Both the position numbers and the translations under genes were made by a program. The notes under the pieces were generated by a model. It saw nothing but the letters and a program-made list of their open reading frames with translations. It had not been told where the DNA came from and searched no databases. Shown here piece after piece: positions 22,907-34,534 of a DNA stretch of 64,000 bases. Source of the DNA: Papilionanthe hookeriana x Papilionanthe teres (Eukaryota; Streptophyta; Magnoliopsida; Asparagales; Orchidaceae); NCBI GenBank assembly GCA_022702705.1, contig CM040428.1, forward strand, positions 95,614,805-95,678,804. The letters run 5' to 3'. Positions within the stretch are counted from its first letter, which is position 1. Every line of letters begins with the position of its first letter.

Positions 22907-25900
22907 AGGTACTGCACAAGTATATGTATCTTTCCAAGTAAGATAGGTGATGCACCAAAAAGATATACGGTTTTTGCTATATGATTTTACTCATTTTTGG
23001 TGATATTACACTTTAAAAGAAAGATATTTTGTATGTTGTTTTAGGTACAAGAAATTGTGATTGGAGCAAAAAGAAGCAATAATGGTGTAATTTGGAGCAA
23101 AAAAGAGCAAGAAAGCAAACTTTGGCCTGACACATTTCGATAAGTCTTTCTATGTTTAGTCTCTTTTACACTACTTGCATATTTTTGAATGAGATTACAT
23201 TTTAAAGAAAAGTTTTTTATGCTTATTTTGTAGGACTATCTATTAGGAACGCAACGTAATTGAAACGGGGCGAATCAGAGCTGAAACGGAACCAAACGAA
23301 GCAAAATGGTGGAGCTGCGCAGGATGGGCACCGGAGGCTCGTAAACCAGCGCAGAAACCCAAGAGCACAAAAAATAGGGCGCCGATAGCGCCTTATTCAG
23401 TGCCGGCGGCGCCCTATTCAGTTCCGATGGCGCCCAAGAGGGTATGGATGTGAAATTCAGCGGTTATTGGCCATATACGTCGAATCTGGATGCTTTTTGG
23501 AAGGTTTCTTCATGCACCTTTTGGGAAATTCATCCCTACACTATTTTAAACCGAATTTGAAGCCAAAAAAAGGGAGAGTTGTTAGGGAAAATTTTGAGAA
23601 TGATTAGAGATCTTAGAATTGGAGTAGAAATGTAGATTTCTATCTTTTTGGAGAGATTGGTGAGGGGATTTTGAAAGAATCTGTAAGGGAATGTTCTAGC
23701 AATGCATGGATCCACGGGAGACTTTGTGGGAGAGATTTTCATCTTTCTTTCAATGGGAAAAAGGTAAGTATTGTATTCTTCATTATCTTATGATTTTATA
23801 AACACTTTTTTGTGGATTTGCTTTGAAATGAGTTTTTTCGTTGTGTTTTCTTCATGTTTTGCGATGTCTTTCTCTTACTCTTTATTCTTCTATGGAAATA
23901 GTGGCATGAGAAGATTATGTCATTGTTTCCATTCTACTTTTCTTTTGCAATGAGTAGGACTCATGTTTAGGATATTGGGATGCATGTAAGAAGAAGTTTA
24001 ATTATAAATGTGATGGTTTTTACTTGCGCTTCATTTACATTATAAAAAGAGCTCGTTGTAGTGTTAAAATTCATTGTCTGCATTGACTTGAAAGGGCGGT
24101 GTAATTCTCAACAAGGTGAAACAACATTCAATTTCCATGAATGAATTACGTAGTTCATGGGGATTGAGTGCAAATAAATAGGGAAATATGGTTTCATGGG
24201 CGTCGAGTTGGAGGTTTCAGGGTGACAGGCTGAGATCCCCAATTTGGTCCTAAAGTTTAGTAACTAAAGCTAGGGTTAGCCTTCAGGTGAAGGGAAGTGG
24301 GAGCTCTGAAGTGTTAGCCAGTATCCTCCCAGTCTAACCTTAGATTCAGGAACTAAGCTTAGGAAATGTCAATGTTCTTTACATGCTTGGAAGAAGGGGT
24401 ACTCTTTTGAGGGTAAAGAAAATTTAATGCTCCTATTTGGCATATACAATATTTAATGCATCTCATTCCTATACATTATCCAAATTGTTACATGAGAATA
24501 ATAGTTTTTATTATCTCAAAATTCACCAATCCAATTTCCTAAAAAAGGGTTATCTTTAGAAGTAATATTTGCATTTAGGAGTAGATATTATCCATACATA
24601 TAATCATCTGCATTTAGGAGTAGTTGTTAGAAAAACCACTTATATCACCCTTCCAAACTAATACTGTTAGTAGTAAACTAGAATTTGACTAAGGACCTCT
24701 TACCTCGCTTCCCTGTGGGATCAATAAATGGGACTCTATTAGAGCCCTGTATTACTTGATATGATATACATACTTGCTTTTGAAATTGTGACTTTACAAA
24801 ATCATTATAAATATATGAATCTGAGGTCATAAATTTTTACATATAAAAAAATTCGCATCAATAGGATTTTCCTTAAAAACTCCAATATCGATCCCATGAG
24901 GAAAACCATAACTCTCAATATTAACTTGCAAAATTTTATCTAAATTGTAGATAAATATAATTGGAGAACAAGGTCGATATGTTTGTAATAGTAAAAACTA
25001 ATCTTAAGCAAAATGTAACTATTAGATTTAAATGTTTACTAAAGTTCTGGAGACTAATTAAATATAAAAATGAGTTTGAATATTATAAAAATATCTTTCC
25101 CCTTTTAATGGAGATTTTAATAAATGTAGGATTTGAATGATTAAAAATACAAAGTATGGTATTTTGACAGATAAAATCATTCTTATCCATAACCCCCTCT
25201 CGGTGCTAGCATAGAACATTGGTTAATTTAGAGTTTTTCACCCGTTTGTGTAGTAGTACTGAGTAGATATCGGCCTCTTAGATCCAGATTACGCACTGTG
25301 CTTTCTCTATAGAACCTACTAGGGACCCTTACAATCCAAATCCTAAACCAAATTGATAAAGAATCTTGTATGCAACCATAGAAACATCAATTCTATGCTC
25401 ATCAAAACTTATCACTCTATATATTTTCACTCCCCTCAAGTGATTGCAACGGATTTGCCCAAGTTACAGTGTGGTATTCCTAAGTTGGATGAAGTTATAG
25501 CCCTCCCGGGTCATTATGTTTCTCAACACAAAAAGGCAAAGAAAAATCGGTGGAAATACCATTATGATTTTTAGAATAAAAAGAAGTATTTAAACCATAC
25601 TCATCTCACAAGATTAATTCTTATATGCAAGGAGAAAGAAAGAGAACTACTCAGAATTCATGGAGATTAAAAAAATACTCATGATCTGCATTGAAATTGA
25701 AGTCTTACAGTAAAAACTTAAACGCAAATACAAAGTACTTTATGTCTTCTCTCTAAGCAAATTTGTAGAGTTTCCTTCCAAAAATCTCCAAAATTTTACA
25801 CAACAATTACTCACACACACTTACACACACAAAATAAAAACTAAAATCTCTCCAAAACTCTGCCCTAAAGCCTCAAAAAGGAAAAGTCTTCCACTTTCAA

Positions 25901-26241
25901 CTAAAATTGTTTCCAATTAATAGATCTCTAAAAATAACAAAGGGTTGCTTCAAGCATCTCTTCAAAATTCGGCCAAATTCAATGTATCTTTAAGAAGGGT
26001 AGTTACTGGCATTATAGCACCAGGATACTGTGCTATAGCGCCAGATTCTCTTGTATGGTGGCGCTATAACGCTACACAAACTTGCTTAATTTTTCTCCAT
26101 TATCCCTCATTTTCTCTAAATGTTCATTCCATGTACTTCAAACCAAAAACATGTAAAATACCTTCCTTTAAAGTGCAATATCATCTATACATAAAATACT
26201 CATAAAATGTGCATTAAAACACGTAATTTTTAGGTGTATCA
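22907..26241 (-). repeat. Athila LTR (family 3, copy alpha), split by a solo LTR
   Basis: The pieces 22907-22947 and 24861-26241 together match the intact LTR 30234-31826 from its position about 130 onward. The intervening 22948-24860 is an inserted solo LTR. The LTR ends GGTGTATCA at 26241, where it abuts the PIF/Harbinger transposase relic. It has TATA-core GC dyads at 26008-26074 and the conserved box at 26161-26184. The first ~130 bp are missing because the family-2 LTR joins at 22906. Confidence 0.82.
22948..24860 (+). mobile_element. Solo Athila LTR (family 1), plus strand, with 5-bp target duplication
   Basis: Begins TGATGCACC and ends CGCATCA. It is flanked by ATAGG at 22943-22947 and ATAGG at 24861-24865. 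Removing it and one ATAGG rejoins the family-3 LTR collinearly with the intact copy near 30405. A lone LTR bounded by target duplications is the classic product of recombination between the two LTRs of a full element. It carries a CGGC-type GC dyad cluster at 23325-23435 and a duplicated U3 motif (about 23000 and 23185). Confidence 0.88.
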
Positions 26242-26715
26242 GAAGCCGGGTACCAATTACAGTGAGGGTATCTGAAACTCTATCCTGACACTAGATATAA
26301 TATACTTGATTTTAAGTGAGCCAGTAATGTTATGAGAGGTAGAAAAGATGTATTTAATAAAAGACATTCTTCCTTGTGAGGCATCATCGAGGGGATTTTT
26401 GGTGTTTGGAAGAAGAAATGGGTGATATTACGTGACATGCCACCTTACTTATTTCCCTAACAGGTCCAGATTATGAAAACCTTGATGATGCCACACAATT
26501 ATATTAGGTAGCATCTGTCTCGAATTGACGTTGGCTTCCGTAGTGCCGAAGATAATCAATAGGAAGTTCCTGCAGAGGCCTTTGAATACCACATAGATCA
26601 TTCTGTGACATGAGATGACAATGACTATTCCACTATTTCAACGAAGGAAGGCGAAGGTGCAAATGAAATGGTGGCCATTCGAGAACTGATCACAAATGCA
26701 TTAGTTGGAGGGTGA
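26242..26715 (+). pseudogene. PIF/Harbinger-type transposase, C-terminal half (copy alpha)
   Basis: A single frame of 158 codons with no indel, but with seven internal stops. It reads EAGYQLQ, GYLKLYPDTRYN, DVFNKRHSSL, a degraded IERxFGVWKK-type stretch (GIIEGIFGVWKKKW), DMPPY, MMPHNYIR and a hydrophilic tail ending NEMVAIRELITNALVGG. The text around RHSSL...IER.FGVLKKR...MP.Y...LHNFIR is the C-terminal signature of DDE_Tnp_4 (PIF/Harbinger, ALP1-like) transposases. The start coincides with the LTR edge, so an Athila inserted just at the (D)AGY motif. The N-terminal half is absent. Most internal stops can be explained by C-to-T change of CGA, CAG or CAA codons. Confidence 0.8.
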
Positions 26716-27423
26716 TTGATTTCTTTGTAAAGTGTTCTAAGGACCAAAGAATTTTGATTGTTTTATGCACAAATCTTTAATGTATTTGTTGGGTATTTCA
26801 TTTATTACAAAATTCTAATTCATGTTTTTGTGATTGATTATGTATTAAGTTCCATCTTTTTTTAAATATGTATAAAGTATGTAAGCTTTGATTTTATTCT
26901 TCTCTTAAAACCTTCTTTGTTTTCTCATAAATATGCTACCAAGTCCATAATGGTTCTGCTTGTTTTATGGAAAGTCATTACCAATGGGGGTTTTTCATGA
27001 TCCTAATACTTGAAGTAAGTTGAATTGAGTGTCATTCATTTTATCAATGAGAACATATACTTATTTATCACTCTGGTTGGTGAATTGAATCGTGGAGGCA
27101 ATTAATCTTAGACTCTTGTTAGTAGCTTCTAAAGTCTTTTAACTACTATTTAGAGGTTTAAGATCCCGAGAATTCTAGTAGGAAGATATGTATGATTATT
27201 TTTTTTTCATTACTGAGCAGTTAAATAAAATATGTATCAGACAATTTAATATTTCCATATTTCATAAGTAGTAGGATAATGACACTTTTGGATTCAAAAT
27301 ACCAATGGGAAATGCTTTAAACCAAGCCCTATAAAGAAAGTAGAATACTGGAAAGTTTGTAAGGTTATGAAACCTGAATTTTGGATTTTAAAAATTTGTT
27401 CATTTTATTTTTAGCTGACCTAT
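26716..27423. other. 3' flank of the PIF/Harbinger relic (copy alpha)
   Basis: AT-rich non-coding sequence, collinear with 32285-33027. No open frame or RNA gene is visible. It could include the element's 3' untranslated part, but I cannot identify a terminal inverted repeat. Confidence 0.6.
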
Positions 27424-28772
27424 TGATCCACCTTAAAATTACAAGGTATTAATGTACATTTAATGCTCATTTTATAATTATTATTAATTATATTACACTT
27501 TAAAAGAAGGTTTTTTCATGTTTTTGGTTTCAGGTACAAGAAATGGAGTTTTGGAGAAAATAAAGCAAAAATGGTGTAATTTGGAGCCAAATCGAGCAAA
27601 GAAGAAAATTCTGATCCGACACATTTTAATATGATTTTCTATGCTTAATATTCATCATATTTATACCATGTTTTTGAATGAAATTACCCTTTGATAAAAG
27701 GTTATTATCATGTCTATTTTGTAGGTATAAGACTAGGCGCAAACCGGAGCTGAAACGGAACAAAACAAAGCCAAAATGAAGCAAAACGGTTGTGCTGCCT
27801 GTGGGGTGGCGCTATGGCACTCAAATTGGTGCCATAGCATTAGTAATGGCTAGAATTAGGTGCTATAACATTGATTCTTGCACTATAGCATGTGAGACAG
27901 ATTTTGGTTGGGTTTATGGCCATTCCAGGCAATTCTGGGATGTTCGTGAATCTTCTAGACAACTTGTACTCCCCATGAAGTGATTCAGTGAATCTAGACA
28001 CTTAAGAAAGAATTTGAATGAGGAGATGTGTATCTTGGAGAGAATAAGTGTGTCTCTTGGTGTGAAGTGGTGTGTCATTTGGAAAACAAAAGTGTTTGTC
28101 TTCTCTTTAAATAGAGGGGCTTGGTGCCTCTCATAAGGTGGAATTAGTGTGTGTTTTAGGAGGAATTTTTAGGAGATTTTTAGAGAGATTTTGGCATGAG
28201 AATGGAGATGTAGATTTCTCCATTTTCTAGAGAGATCAGTGAGGGATTTTGAATGATATGAGTAAGGAAGTGTGAGCGGTGCATGGATCAGTAGGAGGCT
28301 TTGTTGGAGAGATTTTCATCTTTCTTTTAGAGGAAAAAAAGTTAGGAATTGTGTTTTTTATATTCTTGTAATTATTGTAAACACTTTACAGTGGATTGTC
28401 TTTGATTTAAATGAGGTTTCTTATTATGTTTTACCCATGCTTCTTAAATATTTTCTTTATTCTTTTCTTTTAATATGAAATAGTGGCATGTGTAGGAAAA
28501 TGTTTTACGATAGAATTAGTCTTATTATCATGTGATGATTAATATCTCGTTTGTTTCATTGACATAACTTAAGTGGAAATAAGTTATGTTAAAATATTTT
28601 GCTTAACAAACTAAGACTCGAGAGAGCAGTGAACCGTAACTTGAGTGCAATCACATTGACTGGTTGGCTATTAAAATAGTTTAGGCAACAATGCATCATT
28701 TAAGGAAATATAATTTAATGATCTGTTTCTATTACATGCTTCTAGTTGATAGCTAGTTGCATAAAACTAATA
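27424..28772 (+). repeat. Truncated plus-strand Athila LTR (copy alpha)
   Basis: Begins TGATCCACC and runs with homology to 33028-34400. It has a duplicated U3 segment (about 27486 and 27684), TATA-core GC dyads at 27806-27892, and a TATA-like TTTAAATAG at 28106-28114. It stops at 28772, where Athila-3 gag sequence in the other orientation begins. The open frames at 27792-28478 are not genes. Confidence 0.75.
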
Positions 28773-29917
28773 ATTGATTACCCATTTGTAACACCAGTTA
28801 TTCTGTACAAAACTTCTTCTCCTTCTCATGTTGGTTATTAAAGCCAGAGGATAAGTAGGTCTATAAATATCACTACACTGATTATTCTAGTTACCCAATG
28901 GGTTTGCTTGGGTGTTCCTCCATTGTTGACTTCCACCATTAGAATTATTGTTCCAGTTAATGTTAGGATGGTTTTTTGAAACTGGGTTATAATAATTGGA
29001 ATATGGGTTATTAGGTACATTGATAGCATTTATATTTTTCAATGAAGTTTGAAAATCAATCATTTTTTCCTAATGAATTTTTTTCAATCATAGGATGTGT
29101 TGGAGAAAAATTTCATTCCAATTTGGTCTATCTTTTTAAATAATGCAACAACTTGAGACACAACCATTTAAATATCATCCTTGTCATAAATACTGGCTAC
29201 TTTATTAGGATTTACCCTTTTAGAGGGCCATTAAAAAGTTTTTGCAGCCAACTCTTTAAATAATGAATAATCTTCATCAAATGGTTTAGACATGAATTAA
29301 CCTCCAGCTGAAGCATCTATGATAGATCTAAGGGATTCTACTAACCCATTATGTAATGTTTGAATGATTAACCAGTCTGGTAGAGCATGATGTAGAAACT
29401 TTTTAAGGAGTTACTTAACTCTTTCTCAAGCTTCATATATTAACTCTCCTTCATACCAAGTAAAATAAGTAATGTCATTCCTAAGCATAGCAGTTTTTGA
29501 AGGTCGAAAATATTTAGCCAAAAAGATTTATGCTAAATCACCCCAAGTTCTAATAAATCCAGGTGCTAACAAATTTAACCACATCTTAGTTTTATCCCTT
29601 AATGAAAAAGGAAAAAATCTAAGTTTAATGGCATCATTTGATACATCATCAAAATTAAACGTAGCACACAGTTCTAAAAAACTTGCTAAATGTAAATTTG
29701 GATCCTCAAAAAGTGTTCCCCCAAACTAATTATTTTTTAAGATTTACATAATAGTAGGTTTAAGTTTAAATGAGTTAGCCACTATAGTAGGAGTTTGAAT
29801 ACTTATATGAATTTTATCTACTGTATGGTTTGCATAATCCCTTCAAGCTTTTTGTAAATTATGATGTTCATTTTCAACAATTTGAATTTCAATATTATTT
29901 TACGATGTGTTTCCCAT
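28773..29917 (-). pseudogene. gag: Athila-3 gag, broken
   Basis: From the ATG at 29917, Athila gag text with many stops: VDKIHISIQTPT, FGGTLFEDPNLHLASFLELC, FFPFSLRDKTKMWLNLLAPG, TWGDLA, LAKYFRPSKTAMLRND, LHHALPDWLIIQTLHNGLV and MSKPFDEDYSL. The C-terminal part ends at the truncation near KKFCTE. It is more decayed than Athila-1 gag. The plus-strand open frame 29472-29729 is its antisense shadow. Confidence 0.85.
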
Positions 29918-30210
29918 TTCTTGAAAATTATGAAGTCTTCCTTTTCTCGAATTCTTCTTATAGTTCATTCTAGTTCAAAATTTTAAGTCATTAAACCTCC
30001 AGACCTAGAACTATGCACAACATAAAGTTGCAGAAAATAAAGTAACGCAATAAAAATTTAAAATATTTTTAAAATTTTTTATTTTCAGATTTATAATTTT
30101 TTTTATTTTAGATTTTTTTAAAAAATAAAATAATACTAAATATAATTCTATTAAAAATAAATCTACATTTCAAGTGTCATTCCAAAGTCAAAAAAAGTTC
30201 CGTAGCTGTT
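29918..30210 (-). other. Athila-3 leader between gag and primer site
   Basis: Very AT-rich (runs of T and A near 30060-30170). No other feature recognised. Confidence 0.5.
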
Positions 30211-30227
30211 CCCCGGCAACGACGGCA
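30211..30227 (-). promoter_or_regulatory. Primer-binding site of Athila-3 (tRNA-Asp type)
   Basis: The plus strand reads ccccggcaacgacggca, 15 of 17 bases equal to the tRNA-Asp 3' end. The LTR edge follows after a few bases at 30234. Confidence 0.88.
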
Positions 30228-30233
30228 AAAACT

Positions 30234-31826
30234 TGACCCGGCCAACAATTATATTAATATTTATAACTCTTAAAATTTCCAAATACTTGTCTCAACTTAT
30301 GTTTGAAAGCTATTTTGAAGAAATTTAATGATTTAGAAATTATATTAGAGGGTTTTACACTAGAGGTACTGCGCAAGTATATGTATATTTTCAAGTAATA
30401 TAAGATTTTCCTTAAGAAACCCAGTATCGATCCCACGAGGAAAATTGTAACTCTCAATATTAACTTGTAAAATCCTAACTAAATTGTACATAAATATAAT
30501 TGGAGAAAAATTTAGATATGTTTGTAATAGTAAAAACCAATCTTAAGCAAGATGTGACTATTAGAATTAGATGTTTACTAAATTAGGAGACTAATTAAAT
30601 ATAAAAATGAGTTTGAATATTATTAAAAAGATCTTTACCCTTTCAATAGAGATGTTAATAAGTGTAGGACTTAAATGATTAAAAATACAAAATGTGGTAT
30701 TTTGAAAAATAGGAACATTCTTATCAATTACCCCCTCTTGGTGCTAGCAAAGAACATTGGCTAATTTAGAGTTTTTCACCAGCTTGTGTAGTAGTGCTGA
30801 GTAGATATTGGCCTCTCACCTCCAGTTTACCCACTATGCTTTCTCTATAGACCTACTAGAGACCCTTACAATCTAAATCCTAAACTAAATTGATAAAAAG
30901 AATCTAATATGTAACTCAAGAAACATTAATTCTACGCCAGTCAAAACTTATCTCCCTATATATTTGCACTCTGCTCAAGTGATCGCAAAGGCTCTGCCCA
31001 AGTTGAAGTGTGGAATTTACTAGTTGGGCAAAATCATAGCCCTCCTAGGTCACTATGTTTCTCAACATAGTTTAACATCACAAGTAACCAATAAGCAAAA
31101 TCATTAAAGAAGAGGCGAAAATACCATCACAATTTTTAGAATAAAAATAAGTATTTAAATCACACTCATCCCACAAGATTAATTCCTATATACAAAAAGA
31201 AATAGAAAGAACTACTCTGAATTCATGGAGATTTAAAAAAAAAACACATGATTTGCATTGAGAACCAAGTCTTACAATAAAAACTTATATACAAATACAA
31301 AGTACCTTTTGTCTTCTCCCTAAGATAATTTTTAGAGTTTCCTTCCAACACTCTCCAAACTCTTATAAAAAAATCACTCACACACACTCACTCACACTGA
31401 ATAGAACCTAAAAGATCTGCAATACTCTACCCTAAAGTCTCCAAATGTCTTACACTTTCGGCTAAAAATGTTTCCAATTAATAGATCCCTGAAAATAATC
31501 AAGGGTTGCTTCAAGCATCTCTTCAAAATTCTGCCAAATTCAATGTATCTTCAAGAAGGGTAGTTACTGGAGCTATAGTGCCAAGATATCGCACTATAGC
31601 ACCAATATACGATGTTATAGCACCATATTCGTTTGTATGGTGGTGTTATAACACACAAACTAGCTCAATTTTTCTCAATTTTCCCTGATTTTCTTTAATG
31701 TCCATTCCATGTACCTCAAACTAAACAGATGCAAAATACCTTCCCTTAAAGTGCAATATCATCAAAATTATACATAAAAAACTCAATTAAATGTGCACTA
31801 AAAACACGTAATTTTTAGGTGGATCA
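30234..31826 (-). repeat. Athila-3 5' LTR (family 3, copy beta), 1593 bp
   Basis: Starts TGACCCGG just beyond the primer site and ends GGTGGATCA at 31826. It is the intact reference for the split copy alpha. It has TATA-core GC dyads at 31570-31650 and the conserved box at 31739-31763. Confidence 0.88.
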
Positions 31827-32284
31827 GAAGCGGCTATCCATTGCAGTAAGGGTATCTAAAACCCAATTCTGACACTAGATACAATATAGTTGATTTCAAA
31901 CGAGCATGTAATGTTACGAGACGCTGGAAGGAGGTGTTTAACAGAAGACATTCTTCCTTGCAAGGTGTCTTCAAGAGGAATTTTAGCATTTGGAAGAAGA
32001 GATAGGTGCTATTACGCGACATGGCACCTTACATGTTTTCCAAATAGGTCCAGATTATGACAACCAGGATGATGCCACACAAGCCATCTCGAATTGAAGT
32101 TGACTTGAGGAGTGCTGAAGAGAATTAATAGAAAGTGCCTGTAGAGGCCTTTGAATACCACATCAGTAATTCTTTGCCATGAGATGAAAATGACCATTCC
32201 ACTATTTGTGTGAAGGAAGGGCAAGGTGCAAATGAAATAGTGGCTATTCTAAAACAGATGAAAAATGCATTAGTTAGAGGGTGA
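31827..32284 (+). pseudogene. PIF/Harbinger-type transposase, C-terminal half (copy beta)
   Basis: Homologous to 26242-26715 but with small deletions, including one base near the start and a few codons after MMPH. Readable text: GYPLQ, SDTRYNIVDFKRACN, WKEVFNRRHSSLQG, SIWKKR, LLRDMAPYMFS, SRIEVDLRSAEEN, VEAFEYHISNSLP, then NEIVAILKQMKNALVRG before the stop at 32282. It retains RHSSLQ where copy alpha has a stop, which helps identify the family. The three minus-strand open frames at 31834-32316 are antisense shadows. Confidence 0.8.
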
Positions 32285-33027
32285 TCGATTTCTTTGTAAA
32301 GTGTTCGAAGGACCAAAGAATTGTGATTGTTTTATGCATAAAACGTGAATTTATTTTTTGGGTATTTAATTTATGACAAAATCCTAATAAGTGGTTTTGT
32401 GATTGCTTATGTATTAAGTTCCATCTATTTTTAAATACGTATAAAGTATGTAAACTTTGATTTTATTCTTCTCTTCAAACCTTCTTTGTATTCTTATAAA
32501 TATGCTAAGAAGGCCATAATGGTTATGTTTGTTTTATGGAAAGTCACTACCATTGGGGGTTATTCATGATCCTAATACCCGAAGTAAGTTGAATTAGGTG
32601 TTATTCATTCTATCAGTAAGAACATATACTTATTTATCACTCTGGTTGGTGCATCGGATTGTGGAGGAAATTAATGTTAGACTCATGGTAGTAGCTTCTA
32701 TAAACTTTTAACCACTATTGAGAGGTTTAAGATCTTAAGAATTCTAGTAGGAAGATATGTATGGTTTTTATCTCATTCCACAGTAGTTAATAAAATATGT
32801 ACCACACAATTTAATATTTCCATGTTTCATAAGTAGCAGAATAATGACACTTTTTGGTTACCAAAGTTGATTCTTTGAGAACATATATATTTGTGAATTC
32901 ATAATACAAATGGGAAAGTGCTTGGGACCTTTCCTATAAACAATGTTGCTCACTAGAAAGTTTGTATGGTTATCAAACTTGAATTTTGGATTTTAAAAAA
33001 AGTTCATTTTATTTTTAGCTAACCTAT
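32285..33027. other. 3' flank of the PIF/Harbinger relic (copy beta)
   Basis: Collinear with 26716-27423. AT-rich and non-coding. Confidence 0.6.
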
Positions 33028-34534
33028 TGATCCACCTTAAAATTAAATGTATTTAATGTAAATTTAATGCTCATTTTATAATTTTTATTAATGATATTAC
33101 ACTTTAAAAGAATTTATTTTGCATGCTTTTGGTTTCAGGTACAAGAAATGGAGTTTTGGAGAAAATAAAGCAAAAACGGTACAATTTGTAGCCAAATCAA
33201 GGAATTAAGAAAATTCTGATCCGGTGCATTTTGATATGTCTCTATATGTTTAATCTTTTTAATACTTACCCCATATTTTTGAATGAAATTGAACTTTAAA
33301 TAAATGTTATATTCATGTATATTTTATATGTATAACACTAGGAGCAAACCGGTGCTGAAACGGGGCAAAACATAGCTAAAATGGAGCAAAACGGATGTGC
33401 TACCCACGGAGTGGCGCTGTAGTGCCCACATTGGTTCCATAACTCTGGTAATGGCTAGAAACATGTACTATAACAGCGATTCTGGTGCTATAGCACCCGG
33501 GACAGTTTTTGGATGGGTTTATGACGATTCAGGGCCATTCTGGGATGTTCTTAATGCTTCTGGATAACTTGCACACCCCACGGAGTGATTTAATAAATCT
33601 AGACTTTTGAAAAAGCATTTGGATGAAGAGATGTGTCTCTTGGTGTGAGTAAGTGTGTCTCTTAGAGTGAATAAGTGTGTCTTTTGGTGTGAAGGGGTGT
33701 GTTATTTGGAAAATGAATGTGTTTGCCTTCTCTTTAAAAAGAGGAGCTGGGCGCCTCTCATAAGGGGTAATTAGTACGTTTTAGGAGGATTTTTTAGGAG
33801 ATTTTTAGAAAGATTTTAGCATGGGTGTGGAGATGTATATTTCTTCATTTTCTAGAGAGATTGGTGTGGGATTTCGAGAGTTATGAGTAAGGATGTATGA
33901 TCAGTGCATGGTTCAGTAGGAGACTTTTTTTAGAGAGATTTTTCATCTTTCATTCAGAGGAAAAAAGCTAAGAATTGTGTTTTTCATATTTTTGTAATTG
34001 TTGTAAACACTTTCTAGTAGATTTTCTTTAATTTAAAAGAGGTTTTTTATTATGTTTTATCTTTGCTTTTTAAGTAGTTTTCTTTACTCTTTTCTTCTAA
34101 TATTAAGTTGTAGCATGGGTAGGAAAATGCTTTATGATGGAATTATTTTTATTATCATGTGATGAGTAATATCTCACTTGCTTCATTGACATAACTCAAA
34201 TGGCAATAAGTTTTGTTAAATTTTTTTGCATGTGAATCTAAGACTTAGGAGAGCGGTGATCTCGTAACTTGAATGCACTCGCATTGACTGGTTGGCTAGT
34301 AAAATAGTTTAGGAAGCGATGCATCTTTTAATAAAATATAATTTAAAAATCTATTTCTATTACATGCTTCTAGGTTATAGATAGTTGTATAAAACTAATA
34401 GAATACTAAGCGTACCCGTACACTCGAAAGAAAGTAGGTAGAAATTTGTTCCTTGTTGGCACATAATTTATTACTTGATTCTACCAATCCTTTTACTTCT
34501 TATGCCAATGTCTTCATGTTGGCCATTAAAAAGT
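33028..34534 (+). repeat. Plus-strand Athila LTR (copy beta)
   Basis: Begins TGATCCACC and is collinear with 27424-28772 up to about 34400. It has a duplicated U3 segment, GC dyads at 33411-33500 and a TATA-like CTCTTTAAAAAGAGG near 33740. The last ~130 bp (aagcgtacccgtacactcg onward) have no partner in the window and could be the rest of the LTR or other DNA. The Tat-B LTR begins at 34535. Confidence 0.7.

Larger units (their letters stand above)
28773..31826 (-). mobile_element. Athila-3: 5' part of an Athila element (gag, primer site, LTR)
   Basis: Minus-strand order is LTR (30234-31826), tRNA-Asp primer site, leader, gag, then truncation at 28773 against a plus-strand LTR. Nothing of pol remains. 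Its 5' LTR edge abuts the second PIF/Harbinger relic at 31827, at the same transposase position as the alpha copy. Confidence 0.85.

Noticed and set aside
31834..32316. Three overlapping minus-strand open frames
   Set aside because: They are antisense to the PIF/Harbinger relic, whose plus-strand reading gives clear transposase motifs.
34400..34534. Possible separate element between the plus LTR and Tat-B
   Set aside because: Only about 130 bp with no terminal repeats or second copy in the window; most simply the remaining LTR end or target DNA.
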